From positions 62,001 to 126,000 of the forward strand of contig CAIJLZ010000007.1 in the NCBI GenBank assembly GCA_903821605.1: a stretch of DNA of 64,000 nucleotides, in the 5' to 3' direction. The stretch is from an uncultured Sphingomonadales bacterium. Its GTDB lineage: Bacteria > Pseudomonadota > Alphaproteobacteria > Sphingomonadales > Sphingomonadaceae. The notes beneath the pieces were generated by a model. That model saw only the letters and a program-made list of their open reading frames with translations. It had not been told where the DNA came from and made no database searches. Numbering within the stretch: position 1 is the stretch's first letter; the number at the start of each line of letters is the position of its first letter. Of this stretch, positions 1 to 9,343 are shown piece after piece. The position numbers and the translations under genes were made by a program.

Positions 1-189
1 ATCGACGATGACCCCGACCTTCTGCACCCGTGACGGCACGCGGGCGGCAAGCCCGGACAGCCGCTCCACATCAAGATGGCGCGGGCTTTTGGCGAAGTGG
101 ACGAAGCCGACATGGCTGGCCCCACCAGCGATGGCGGCATCCAGCGTGTCGGGGGTTGATAATCCGCAAATCTTGGCGTGAACGGGCAT
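1..189 (-). CDS. trpF: Phosphoribosylanthranilate isomerase, 5' part only (runs off the window)
   Basis: This is the N-terminal 63 codons of a tryptophan-pathway isomerase that converts N-(5-phosphoribosyl)anthranilate to CdRP. Translating the minus strand from the ATG at 189 gives a start MPVHAKICGLSTPDTLDAA, then GGASHVGFVHFAKSPRHL. KICGL carries the catalytic cysteine (residue 8), and the GFV-F-SPR segment is the usual TrpF strand-2 signature. The rest of the gene lies before position 1. It follows pyrF on the same strand after a 76-base gap; pyrF-trpF adjacency is common in alphaproteobacteria, where trpB and trpA normally come next. Confidence is high despite truncation. Confidence 0.9.
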   Translation of the reverse strand, partial: MPVHAKICGLSTPDTLDAAIAGGASHVGFVHFAKSPRHLDVERLSGLAARVPSRVQKVGVIVD

Positions 190-265
190 GTGAGGGCTTA
201 CCATCCTGTCAGTTCATTCGGCATGCCCATCGGCGCGGGTGATGCGGGGGCGGATGGCCTCCCGC

Positions 266-943
266 TTACAGCGTGCCTTCGATGTCGCGGGCGGCCTGAT
301 CGGGGTTTTCGGCCTTGGTGATCGGGCGACCGATGACGAGGATCGAGGCCCCTTTGTCCATCGCCTGACGCGGGGTCATCGTCCGCTTCTGGTCGCCAAG
401 CGAACCACCTGCCGGGCGCACGCCGGGAACGACGAAGAAACCCTTGGGCCAGATTTTCTTGGCCGCCGCCACCTCATTGCCCGAACAGACCACGCCATCC
501 AGCCCGGCTTCCATCGATAGCCGGGTCAGGCGTTCGACCTGTTCATGCGGGTCGGCGTTGATGCCGATGGCGTTCAGATCGTCGCTGTCGAGGCTGGTCA
601 GCACGGTCACGCCGACCACTTTGGTGCCGAGTGGCGCGGCCGCCTTGGCATCTTCCATCATCGCCCGGCCACCTGCCGCATGGACGGTGATGATCGCGGG
701 TTCCAGCGGACGCAGGGCCTGAATCGCTTGGCCGACGGTGTTCGGAATATCGTGGAATTTCAGATCGAGGAAGATCGGCAGGCCAAGCGCCGCCATTTCC
801 TTTACGCCCGCCCGGCCATTGGCCGAGAAGAATTCAAGCCCGAGCTTGATCCCGCCGACATGGTTCTTGACCTGCAACGCAAGTTGCTTGGCCCGTTCGA
901 TGTCAGGCGTATCGATGGCGACGAAAATCGGTGAACGTGTCAT
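266..943 (-). CDS. pyrF: Orotidine 5'-phosphate decarboxylase
   Basis: This enzyme makes UMP from OMP in the last step of pyrimidine synthesis. The 225-residue length is normal for the short bacterial form. The family signature DLKFHDIPNT is at residues 60-69 and carries the Lys/Asp catalytic array; PGVRPAG near residue 174 is the phosphate-binding loop. The start ATG overlaps the stop of the upstream lapA-like gene (ATGA, 940-943), which indicates translational coupling. It is a soluble, cytoplasmic, TIM-barrel dimer in all known members. Confidence 0.97.
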   Translation of the reverse strand: MTRSPIFVAIDTPDIERAKQLALQVKNHVGGIKLGLEFFSANGRAGVKEMAALGLPIFLDLKFHDIPNTVGQAIQALRPLEPAIITVHAAGGRAMMEDAKAAAPLGTKVVGVTVLTSLDSDDLNAIGINADPHEQVERLTRLSMEAGLDGVVCSGNEVAAAKKIWPKGFFVVPGVRPAGGSLGDQKRTMTPRQAMDKGASILVIGRPITKAENPDQAARDIEGTL

Positions 944-1281
944 GCAACCCCCGGAGGAACAGCCATTGGCGCGGCTGCTGGGGCCGGTGTCAGGTCTTGG
1001 GCCTCATTGTCAAGCCGTTCCGGCAATCGGCCGGTCTGTTCATAAGCCAGTGCCGCCTCGATCTTGGTGAGCTTGCGCTGGAGCGACCATTTCGATGCAC
1101 GGTGCCAGGCAAATAGCGGGACAAGCCCCAACAGGAAGCACAGGGCCATCAGGACCGGCAGCTTGGTTTCGATGCTGATGTCGCTCCACAGCCGTAGCGA
1201 GACGGGTTCCCAATTATTGGCCCCAAAGACCACCAGGATTACCGCCACCACGACCCAGAACAGGGTCTTCAGAAACTGCAT
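940..1281 (-). CDS. LapA-domain (DUF1049) inner-membrane protein
   Basis: The 113-residue protein has two hydrophobic segments (about residues 5-22 and 43-60) separated by the short loop NNWEPVSLRLWS, followed by a charged helical tail with a coiled-coil look (residues 65-95) and an Ala/Pro-rich end. This is the LapA/DUF1049 layout; in E. coli LapA works with LapB in control of LpxC and lipopolysaccharide assembly. The upstream partner in many alphaproteobacteria is ihfB, but here it is a patatin gene. It overlaps pyrF by 4 bases. The family call is firm; its role in this organism is inferred from the family only. Confidence 0.8.
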   Translation of the reverse strand: MQFLKTLFWVVVAVILVVFGANNWEPVSLRLWSDISIETKLPVLMALCFLLGLVPLFAWHRASKWSLQRKLTKIEAALAYEQTGRLPERLDNEAQDLTPAPAAAPMAVPPGVA

Positions 1282-1367
1282 CGTTCAGTCACCCCCGCTT
1301 GTGTTGTCATCGTGCCTCGGCCGTTGCCGACCAGGGCGACGATCTTAGCCGTCAAACGACCCGCTGC

Positions 1368-3710
1368 CTACTCCCAACCGGCAAGTTCGGCTTCCAATTC
1401 ATCGATCAGCCCCCCAACCAGCGTCAACCGGCTGCGTTCTTGGCTCAAAATCCGGCCAAAGGCGGCCCGTTTCAACCGGCGTATGGCGGCAGCATCCGGC
1501 TTGTCGCTTTCATTATCGAGCGTCGAGATCACGATGTCGATCAACCGCTCCGCCCCGTGCAGCCGTCCCCAGAGATAATCATTTTCGCGATATTGTCGGC
1601 TGAAGAACGCCCCGAAACTGTTGAACTGGATACCCTTGAGCGTGGCTTCCGGTCCGCCTTGGCGCAGGCTTTGGGCATCGACTGGCGAGATGCGGTCGAC
1701 CTTGATCGGGTCGAATTCGTCGAAATCGGCTTCTTGCAGCAGCGGCAAGGTCGCGAGATCGTAAAAGGGAAACCCCAGATAGGTAAGCAATATGTCGCGC
1801 CGCAGCTTCTTCGGCAGCGCGGCCAAGCCGGCGGCCAGCAGTTCTTCGGCTTGTTGGTCGAGATCGCGCAAGTTGCGCAGCTCGGCCAGCGCATCCAGTA
1901 CCGCACCCGGCCGGGTGCGAATGTCGGCTAGCACCGGCCCGAACAATTCGGCGTAAAAGTCGCTGCGTTCCCGGTCGAGATAGTCGGCGAGCGCGGCAAA
2001 AATCTTGTCGCGCAATTGCTGCACGGCGGCGCGCTCCGCACCCGGGGCGGCGGTCGCGTGCAACATCGCCGCCTTGCGGTTGAGCATGCGGAGCCGCCGG
2101 ATGCGAAAAGCGAGATCATGGTCGCGGAAAAAGGCGATGGTCGCGTCTGAGGCCCCTTCGGCGGTCATGGCCGCCAGCGAATCGATGCCGCGCAGGCGGA
2201 TCGCCGCCCAGATCGCCCGGCGGTTAAGGTCTTGATCCGCCGCGTCGTTGACGTCGCCAATCGCATTGACGAGCCGGGCGATTTCTTCAACCACCTGCGA
2301 TAGCTTGAGATGCCCGTAAGAGGGATAGAAAAACCCCGTTCGTCGCGCCGCTTCGTGCTGTGCCTTTTTGCGCCATGCGTTGAGCCGCGCCGGGGTTGGC
2401 TGATCGAGAAACAGGGTGTGGCCGAAGGTCGCGGCGATGACGGCTTCCACCTCTGGCCGGATGGCGTCGAGAATATGCTGCATCCGGCGGATGCGGCTGG
2501 AACGGATTTCCAGCGTCTCCAGATTGTCGCGGATCGGTTGTTCGCGCGGAATGTCGGATAGCGCGCCGAAAATAGTGGTGAAGAAACCCGGCACCCCCAA
2601 TTTGTGATCGGCCCGCCCGCCGATGCTGCGGATGCCGGGCTTGGGGTCGATATAGACGAAGCGCCGGTCGATTTCGCGCCGCGCCGGGCGGTCGCGCAAG
2701 GCCTGCATCGCGGGCTTGAACGGCGCATTGGCGAGCACCGAGCCATCGATCAGCACCAGCGATTCCGCATCTTCCATCCGGCCGCGCCGGGGCAGCAGCC
2801 GGGCCATGAAACCGGTGCGATCTGGCCATGCGCGCCGGTCTTCTGCCAGCACCCCATCCAGTTCGGCCGGGGTGAAGGGCGGGAAAGCGCCGGGGAAGGA
2901 CGCGGTGGCCCGCGCGGCGAAGGCAAGGCTGGGGATGCTCGTCCAGCCCTTGTCGGTCGGGGTGCAGGGCCGGCCCTGATCGGTGAAACCGATGGTGAGG
3001 CGATGCTCATGCTCTTCCGCCAGAACGGGGCCATTCAGCTTCAGCCATTCCGGATGGCCACAAAAGTCGGTTACGGTAACGAACAAATCCAGCGGATGGC
3101 CCTGTGGCAACAATCGCCCGCCTGCGGCACGCGCGGCCATGGCATCGAGCGCGCCAAGCAACAGCCGGGTAAATTGCTTGCCGCCAAAGGGGGGCGCGAA
3201 CCAGCGGGCGCGGACAAAGCGGGAAAGCTTGCGCCGCACCTCGGCACGGGCTTCCGGCTCCACCATTGTCTCGATCGAACCGCCGGGCTTGCGGAGTGCA
3301 AGCAGGGCAATCGGCACGGCCCACCATTTGCTGAAGCGAGACAGTGGCCGGGCGTCGGGATCGAGCAACTGTTCGACATCGGCATTGTCGAGCCACAAAT
3401 CGGTCAGCGGATCGAGCGACTGGCCGGTGGCGATGGCCTGACCAAGGAAAATGCCGTTGATCCCGCCGGCACTGGCCCCGGCGATGATATCGACCAACAC
3501 CCGCAACCGGATGCCGCGCGTCGCGATATCGGCAAGCAGTTCATCATAGGGACTGGTATCTTCGCCTGCGGTTCCGCCTTCGCGGTGGAAGCGTTCACTG
3601 GCGCGCAGTAAATGCCAGACCTCCCGCGTGATCCCATGCATGTACACGGCAAGGCTGATGCCACCGTAACAAATCAGGGCGAGGCGTAGTTCCTTGTCGC
3701 GCATTGTCAC
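1368..3710 (-). CDS. Patatin-like phospholipase with DUF3376-type C-terminal part
   Basis: The 780-residue protein begins with a patatin lipase domain. An oxyanion-hole glycine motif is in YGGISLAVYMHG (about residues 15-26), the nucleophile elbow GASAG has Ser80, and the second member of the Ser-Asp dyad is in DGS at 322-324 (followed by VLANAP). The remaining ~400 residues are helical, rich in Arg and Leu, and match the large actinobacterial/alphaproteobacterial patatin proteins with a DUF3376 region. There is no signal peptide. It should hydrolyse acyl ester bonds of lipids, but the substrate is unknown. It stands alone between rnr and the lapA-pyrF pair. The gene ends in TAG, which shows that amber is used as a normal stop here. 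Confidence 0.85.
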   Translation of the reverse strand: MTMRDKELRLALICYGGISLAVYMHGITREVWHLLRASERFHREGGTAGEDTSPYDELLADIATRGIRLRVLVDIIAGASAGGINGIFLGQAIATGQSLDPLTDLWLDNADVEQLLDPDARPLSRFSKWWAVPIALLALRKPGGSIETMVEPEARAEVRRKLSRFVRARWFAPPFGGKQFTRLLLGALDAMAARAAGGRLLPQGHPLDLFVTVTDFCGHPEWLKLNGPVLAEEHEHRLTIGFTDQGRPCTPTDKGWTSIPSLAFAARATASFPGAFPPFTPAELDGVLAEDRRAWPDRTGFMARLLPRRGRMEDAESLVLIDGSVLANAPFKPAMQALRDRPARREIDRRFVYIDPKPGIRSIGGRADHKLGVPGFFTTIFGALSDIPREQPIRDNLETLEIRSSRIRRMQHILDAIRPEVEAVIAATFGHTLFLDQPTPARLNAWRKKAQHEAARRTGFFYPSYGHLKLSQVVEEIARLVNAIGDVNDAADQDLNRRAIWAAIRLRGIDSLAAMTAEGASDATIAFFRDHDLAFRIRRLRMLNRKAAMLHATAAPGAERAAVQQLRDKIFAALADYLDRERSDFYAELFGPVLADIRTRPGAVLDALAELRNLRDLDQQAEELLAAGLAALPKKLRRDILLTYLGFPFYDLATLPLLQEADFDEFDPIKVDRISPVDAQSLRQGGPEATLKGIQFNSFGAFFSRQYRENDYLWGRLHGAERLIDIVISTLDNESDKPDAAAIRRLKRAAFGRILSQERSRLTLVGGLIDELEAELAGWE

Positions 3711-3803
3711 AACCGTGTCAGGACTTTGCCGAAATGTCGAGCGCGCGATGTCGGGCGCTGGCGAGACGCCCGCGCCGGTAGGAGCCCATGCCCAATCCCG
3801 GTC

Positions 3804-6065
3804 TTAACGGCCGCGATGCCGAATATTGGCGGGCCGCCCGCGCTTGTTGGCGGCGTGCCGTCGGTCTTTGCCGCTGCGTGCGGGTTCCGGGCGTCGCCCC
3901 CGGAAGGGCATATGATTGGCCCCTTCCGGCAGTTCGAAGCGCAGCGCCGCTGAAATCGGGCTGGCTTCGACCAGCCGCAATTGCAGCCGCTGGCCGATGC
4001 GATATTCGTCGCCGGTTTCCGCGCCGGTCAGGGTGCGGGCCTTGTCGTCGAAATGGAAACGCTCCAGCCCCAAAGTCGATACCGGCACTAGCCCATCGCC
4101 GCCCAAGCCTTCGACCGTGGCAAAAAATCCGAAGTCCATCACCCCGGTGATGCGGGTGTCGAGTATTTCGCCCACTTTGGTGGCAAGGAAGGCGGCGACA
4201 TAGCGGTCGACGGTTTCTCGTTCTGCTTCCATCGCGCGGCGTTCACAGGCTGAAATCGCCTCGCCAATCGGGGTCATCCGTTCGGCCTCATGGCCGGTCA
4301 GTGAGCTTTCCTGCCGGGCGGGATCAAGATGCCACGCCCCGACCAGTGAGCGATGAACCAGCAAATCGGCGTAGCGCCGGATCGGTGAGGTGAAATGTGC
4401 ATAGCTGCCCAGTGCGAGGCCGAAATGCCCGGCATTGACCGGGGCATAATAAGCTTGGGTCTGGCTCCGCAAAATCTGTTCGGTGATCAGAACGCGGGTT
4501 TCCTCCGAATCCGGAAACATGATCTCGACCCGTTCAAGGATGCGGTTGAAGGTCTCGGGTTTCACCACCTGCCCCAGCGCGAAGGGCACGTTGAAGGTCT
4601 CAAGATAATCCTTGAGCGCCGTCAGTTTCTCCCGGCTGGGTGGTTCGTGGACGCGATACATGACCGGCGCTTTTTTCGCCTCCAAGGCCTTGGCAGCGGC
4701 CACATTGGCGGCGATCATATAATCCTCGATCACGCGATGGGCATCCAGCCGCTCACGCGGCGCAACCGACAAAATGCGGCCTTCGCTGTCCAGCACGACC
4801 CGACGTTCCGGCAGATCGAGATCGAGCGGGTCGCGCTTGGCCCGCGCCTTGGCGAGCAGTTTCCAGCAGGCCCAGAGCGGTTCCAACGCCTCGGCCTTCC
4901 AGTGGTGATCGCCGCCGTCCATGGCGGCTTGCGCCTGTTCATAGGGGATATTGGCGCGCACCCGGATCAAGGCGCGGGTAAAGCGCCATGCTGTGAGTTG
5001 ACCCTTGGCATCGATCTGCAAATGGCAGGCGAGCGCCGCCCGATCCTCGTCGGCACGCAATGAGCAGACATCGGCGGACAGGGCCTCGGGTAGCATCGGC
5101 ACCACGCGATCAGGGAAATAGACGCTGTTGCCCCGCTTCTTTGCCTGGCGGTCGAGCAGCGAGCCGGGGCGGACATAGAAGCTGACATCCGCAATCGCGA
5201 TGATGGCCTTGAACCCGCCGGGGTTTTCGGGATGGTCATCGGGTGTCGCCCAGACGGCGTCGTCAAAGTCGCGGGCATCAACCGGGTCAATCGCGATGAT
5301 CGGCAGGTGGCGCAAATCCTCACGCCCATCGCCAAGCGGCTTGGCCGCCATGCGTTCGGCTTCTTCCACCACTTCCGTCGGGAAATGATCGGGAATCCCG
5401 AATTTGTGGATCGCGATCAGGCTGAACGAGCGCGCCGCAAACGGGTCGCCCAATATTTCCGTGACCCGTGCCGTGATGCGCGGCGGGCGGCCTGCCTTTT
5501 CGCACAGCACGAGATCGCCCGGCTTGGCATCGCCAAGGTCGCTGATGACGGTGTCGCGACGTTCCTTTTTGTCGACCGGGCGCAGCCACGCGCGGTCATT
5601 GTACATTTCGACCACCCCAAGGATGAGCTCTTCGCCGCGTGCGAGCTTCTTCATCGGATGGGCGATCACGCCATGGCCCGCTTCTTCGGTGCGGGCGAGG
5701 ATGCGGTCGCCAATCGCGAGCGCAGAGCGGCGACGCGGTTCGATCACCCGGATGCGGGGCGGGGGCTTGCCCTCAGCCTGCCAATTTTCGGGCACGGCGA
5801 ACACCTGATCACCCTCGGCGTCGACGATGCGCAGCACCGTCACACGCGGAATGCCGCCCATTTTGTGAAAGGCGCGGCCCGGTGCGCTGTCGATCAGCCC
5901 CTCATCGGCCATATCCTTGAGCAGCGCCTTGAGCGCGATTTTTTCATTCCCGCGCAGGCCAAAGGCGCGCGCGATTTCTCGCTTGCCCGCCGGCTGGGCC
6001 GATTGGGAGATGAAATCGAGAATTTGCTGCCGGCTCGGCAATTGCCCTTGGTCGCGCCTTGTCAT
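3804..6065 (-). CDS. rnr: Ribonuclease R
   Basis: This is a 753-residue 3'-to-5' exoribonuclease that degrades structured RNA. An N-terminal winged-helix-like region (residues 10-60) is followed by cold-shock/OB folds, the RNB catalytic domain with the metal-binding motif DPVDARDFDDA at 260-270, an S1 domain (about 640-715) and a short basic tail ending NIRHRGR. I start it at the ATG at 6065 (MTRRDQG): the open frame continues 28 codons upstream, but that stretch reads through the transcription terminator of the preceding TonB receptor gene, so it cannot be coding. The gene is not obviously in an operon. Confidence 0.95.
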   Translation of the reverse strand: MTRRDQGQLPSRQQILDFISQSAQPAGKREIARAFGLRGNEKIALKALLKDMADEGLIDSAPGRAFHKMGGIPRVTVLRIVDAEGDQVFAVPENWQAEGKPPPRIRVIEPRRRSALAIGDRILARTEEAGHGVIAHPMKKLARGEELILGVVEMYNDRAWLRPVDKKERRDTVISDLGDAKPGDLVLCEKAGRPPRITARVTEILGDPFAARSFSLIAIHKFGIPDHFPTEVVEEAERMAAKPLGDGREDLRHLPIIAIDPVDARDFDDAVWATPDDHPENPGGFKAIIAIADVSFYVRPGSLLDRQAKKRGNSVYFPDRVVPMLPEALSADVCSLRADEDRAALACHLQIDAKGQLTAWRFTRALIRVRANIPYEQAQAAMDGGDHHWKAEALEPLWACWKLLAKARAKRDPLDLDLPERRVVLDSEGRILSVAPRERLDAHRVIEDYMIAANVAAAKALEAKKAPVMYRVHEPPSREKLTALKDYLETFNVPFALGQVVKPETFNRILERVEIMFPDSEETRVLITEQILRSQTQAYYAPVNAGHFGLALGSYAHFTSPIRRYADLLVHRSLVGAWHLDPARQESSLTGHEAERMTPIGEAISACERRAMEAERETVDRYVAAFLATKVGEILDTRITGVMDFGFFATVEGLGGDGLVPVSTLGLERFHFDDKARTLTGAETGDEYRIGQRLQLRLVEASPISAALRFELPEGANHMPFRGRRPEPARSGKDRRHAANKRGRPANIRHRGR

Positions 6066-6121
6066 CCGGGCACCATAGGGACGCGCCGCGCCGGATGAAA
6101 GCGCGGCAGGCCGCAACGCAC

Positions 6122-6157
6122 AAAAAAAGGGGGACGCGGTGTCCCGCATCCCCCTTT
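6122..6157 (-). terminator. Rho-independent terminator of the TonB receptor gene
   Basis: Read on the minus strand, a GGGGGATGC arm and a GCGTCCCCC arm (one G-U pair) close over a short loop and are followed by seven T residues. It lies 29 bases after the receptor stop codon and directly ahead of rnr. Confidence 0.85.
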
Positions 6158-6185
6158 CGCGTGTGCTTGTCAGGTCAGTGACGGA

Positions 6186-9086
6186 TCAGAATTTGACCGC
6201 AGCACCTGCATAGAAGCGACGACCATAAGGATCATAGGTATCCGCGGCCGTTTCGGTGCCGGTGATGTGCGATGAACCATTCTGGTTGATGACCGGCGGC
6301 TTCACATTGAAGACGTTGTCAACGCCGAGATAGAGTTCCAGCTTCGCACCAATGTTCTCGCCGATGTCCCAGCGGAGCTGGGCATCATTGTAGAAATAGG
6401 ATTTGACGCTGTTGGTTTCGTCACCCAGCGGCGAATCTGCATCCGGGCCGAGCGTATCCTTCATCGAGCTCAGATAGTTCATGCGCCAGTTCAGGCTGAA
6501 CGCGCCGAGATCGAAGGTGGTCGACAGGTTCCAGCGGTGCTTGAAGCCAGCACCGAGGCGGCCGTCACCATCAAGCTGCCCCCGGTTGTTTTCAACCGGC
6601 AGACCAGCCAGCGGCTGGAGCGAAAGCTGGTCGAGATAGGTGTAGGCGAGGTTGACGGTGACCGCAGACGGGGCCTTCAGGAACTGGAATTCCGGCGTCT
6701 TGTAACGCATCGCAACGTCGATCCCGCGGGTCTTGATCGAGGCCGCGTTGACCGGCAGCGAGTCTACCTGCCAGATCGTGCCCTGCGTACGGCCGCGCGG
6801 ATTGGAGCCGGCGCCCTCACGAACGATCAGATCGCACAGGGTGGAGGCCCCTGCCGCATCGACGCAACCCTGAATGACGGTGTTGCGCGGGATCAACTGG
6901 ATGGCATCCTTGATCCGGATGTCGAAGAAATCGACGGTCATCGAGAAGTTGCGCATCGTCTGCGGCGTGAACACCAAGCCGAGCGTCAGCGTCTTGGCCG
7001 TTTCTTCATAGAGGTTAGCGTTGCCGCCATCCTTGCCTTCGATGCTCTGCACGTCGGTATTGTCATCATAGGTGAATGCACCACCACCCGCGATGGCGGC
7101 AGCGACGCCCGGCAGTGACCGGCAATAGCTATCCTGTTCGCGGGTCGAAGTCAGCGTTACGCCTTCGCACGGGTCGACGATGCCCGATGGGAAGGTCTGC
7201 GACTGACCGGCATAAAGCTCACCGATATTGGGTGCACGGGTTGCGACCGAATAGACGGCACGGAAGCGGAAATCGCGCGAGGGCGCATATTCCGCACCTG
7301 CCTTCCAGCTCCACACGGTGCCGACCGTCGAATAATCGGCATAGCGCACGGCACCTTCAACGCCGAGATATTCGATCCCGGGTCGGTCCGCGATCAGCGG
7401 CACCACGGCTTCGGCATAGCTTTCGAACACGCGATACCTGCCAACGGTGTTGGTGAGCGCGTTGCCCATGGTGTTGCCAAGCTGGGTTTCGAGGTCGAAA
7501 ACCTCGCTGCTCTTCTCGGTGCGCCGTTCGAAACCGGCGGCAACCTTGACGTCGCCAGCGGGCAGGGCAAAGGCCGGACCAGAAATATTGCCGCCGAATA
7601 TCGACTGGCTGACCTTCGAGTCATAGGTCGAAAGCTGGCCATTGTTGGTGATATAGGCTGCCGATGCATCGCTCACCGAGTTGAAGCCGAACGGGTTGAA
7701 CGGGACGCACCCGTCTGCGCGTGCAGCTGCGTCGCGGCAGATCACGGTGCCGCCCGGCCCGGCCACGGCATCAAGCGCGAAGAAATAACGGTCGCGCAGG
7801 GCCGTTTCCGACGTGGTGGATTCGGTGGTCTGGCCATAGTTGAAATAGGCGTCCCAGTTCCACTTGCCCGCGAGTTCGCCCTGGAAGCCCGCCACGATCC
7901 GATAATATTCACGATCGTTGATGTTGGAGCGGTCAAACACCCCAACCATGCGCTTGCGGAACAGCAGTTCGGTGGCGCCAAGGTCGTTCATGCTGTCCAG
8001 GATCGTCTGGGGAATGAACGGGTTGTCGGTGGTCAGACCGGCATAGGAATCGCCGCTTGGCGTGGTCGCGTCCGAATTGTCGGTGGCGAGCGCTTCCAAC
8101 CGGCTGCGCGACTTGGTCTTGGCATAGCTGCCTTCGAAGAACACGCCGATTTCGTCAGCGAAATCATAATGGGCAAGGATCGAGCCCATGTAGCGTTCAA
8201 CCGGCACCGAGATGTAACGCTGCGCGTTGCGGTTATAGCCGTCAACCGCCGAGCTGTAGCCCTCTTGCAGATTGTTGTTCTGGTCATAGGTGAAGATCGT
8301 CGAGCGATCGTCATCCGTGCCGCCGGTCGAGGTATAATCATAGACGTCAAAACGGCCCTGCGGCACATAGGAGCTGCGGAAGGGGTTGTCTTCGGCCGAG
8401 ATTTTACGCTTGCGCGAGAGCAGGCCGCCGTCCTTGTCATACTGACCGTAGACGGTGATGTTGCCGCGCTTGTCGTTGAAGTTGAAGCCCGCCGTGCCCG
8501 CGAGCATCTTGGTCGGCAAATCGCCCTTCTGGGTGACGCCGGCCTGGGTGCGGAGGGCGAAGCCCTCGTAATTCTTCTTCAGCACGAAGTTGACCACGCC
8601 CGCCATGGCTTCCGAGCCATAGACCGCCGATGCGCCACCGGTCAGCACTTCGACCCGTTCGATCAGTTCGGTTGGGATGTTGTTGAGGTCGACCGCCGAG
8701 CTGCCGCCAATGCCGGACACCATGCGGCGGCTGTTCTGCAGCACCAGCGTGCGGTTAGAGCCAAGGTTGCGCAGGTTGACGGTCGCCTGACCATTGCCCG
8801 AGGTCGAGAAGTTGGTGTTGGTACGGCTGGAACCGATGCCCACGGCGGGCATTTCGTTCAGCACGTCGCTGATATTGACCGAACCCTGATCGGCAATCGC
8901 GGTGGCGGTAACCACCTGAATGGGCGTCGAGGCCTGCAGATCGGGCCGTGCGATGCGCGAGCCGGTGACGACGATCACGTCATTGGCCGATTCTTCCGCC
9001 GCATTTGCGGCAAAAGCCGGGACGGTGCCGAAGGCGGCCAGCGTCGAACTTGCCATGAGAAGCTTGAAAAACTGATGATTTGCCAT
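6186..9086 (-). CDS. TonB-dependent outer-membrane receptor, substrate unknown
   Basis: The 966-residue protein has a signal peptide (MANHQFFKLL..., cleavage after a VPAFA-type site near residue 26), then a plug domain (about 40-160) containing the usual LRNLG, RTLVL-NSRR, and VEVLTGGASAVYGSEAMAGVVNFVLKK-like core, here split by the text limit. A long beta-barrel follows and the chain ends in Phe (GAAVKF), as outer-membrane barrels do. It resembles the large sphingomonad receptors annotated as oligopeptide or carbohydrate/CirA-like transporters; nothing in the sequence fixes the ligand. It is transcribed alone, with its own terminator. The upstream gap carries an unusual repeat array (9246-9343). 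Confidence 0.92.
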   Translation of the reverse strand: MANHQFFKLLMASSTLAAFGTVPAFAANAAEESANDVIVVTGSRIARPDLQASTPIQVVTATAIADQGSVNISDVLNEMPAVGIGSSRTNTNFSTSGNGQATVNLRNLGSNRTLVLQNSRRMVSGIGGSSAVDLNNIPTELIERVEVLTGGASAVYGSEAMAGVVNFVLKKNYEGFALRTQAGVTQKGDLPTKMLAGTAGFNFNDKRGNITVYGQYDKDGGLLSRKRKISAEDNPFRSSYVPQGRFDVYDYTSTGGTDDDRSTIFTYDQNNNLQEGYSSAVDGYNRNAQRYISVPVERYMGSILAHYDFADEIGVFFEGSYAKTKSRSRLEALATDNSDATTPSGDSYAGLTTDNPFIPQTILDSMNDLGATELLFRKRMVGVFDRSNINDREYYRIVAGFQGELAGKWNWDAYFNYGQTTESTTSETALRDRYFFALDAVAGPGGTVICRDAAARADGCVPFNPFGFNSVSDASAAYITNNGQLSTYDSKVSQSIFGGNISGPAFALPAGDVKVAAGFERRTEKSSEVFDLETQLGNTMGNALTNTVGRYRVFESYAEAVVPLIADRPGIEYLGVEGAVRYADYSTVGTVWSWKAGAEYAPSRDFRFRAVYSVATRAPNIGELYAGQSQTFPSGIVDPCEGVTLTSTREQDSYCRSLPGVAAAIAGGGAFTYDDNTDVQSIEGKDGGNANLYEETAKTLTLGLVFTPQTMRNFSMTVDFFDIRIKDAIQLIPRNTVIQGCVDAAGASTLCDLIVREGAGSNPRGRTQGTIWQVDSLPVNAASIKTRGIDVAMRYKTPEFQFLKAPSAVTVNLAYTYLDQLSLQPLAGLPVENNRGQLDGDGRLGAGFKHRWNLSTTFDLGAFSLNWRMNYLSSMKDTLGPDADSPLGDETNSVKSYFYNDAQLRWDIGENIGAKLELYLGVDNVFNVKPPVINQNGSSHITGTETAADTYDPYGRRFYAGAAVKF

Positions 9087-9245
9087 GTTGTCTCCCCTTC
9101 GCGCGGGGCACGTGACATGCCTCGCGACTGACGGTTTGAGCGGATCATTGCCCCCTGCAATGTCCGAATGGCCTGTGGCTAAAGCGGGGAGTGGGTTCGA
9201 GGCAACACGGCATCAAGGTCAGGGCGCATGTTTATTAAACAATTT

Positions 9246-9343
9246 CGCATATATGTCGCATATATGTCGCACATATGACACCAATCACGTCATAATGACC
9301 CGATAATACAGCGCGATAAAACCATTATGACAGTTTTATGACA
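9246..9343. promoter_or_regulatory. Helically phased short repeats upstream of the TonB receptor
   Basis: The 257-base gap between the receptor and the ScfR gene is clearly A+T-rich in 9231-9343. It holds three 11-base units of the form CGCATATATGT (9246-9278, third copy degenerate), a perfect palindrome GTCATAATGAC (9289-9299) and two direct copies of TTATGACA exactly 11 bases apart (9325-9332, 9336-9343). The ATGAC core begins at 9275, 9295, 9327 and 9338, spacings of 20, 32 and 11, close to whole helical turns. This looks like an array of protein-binding sites on one DNA face. The protein is unknown, and the promoter itself was not located. Confidence 0.5.

Noticed and set aside
8169-9131. 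A 320-codon plus-strand frame over the TonB receptor, and similar long shadows over rnr, pnp, pccA and dnaE2
   Set aside because: They lie opposite proteins with firm family matches, have no ribosome-binding sites, and show no motif of their own.
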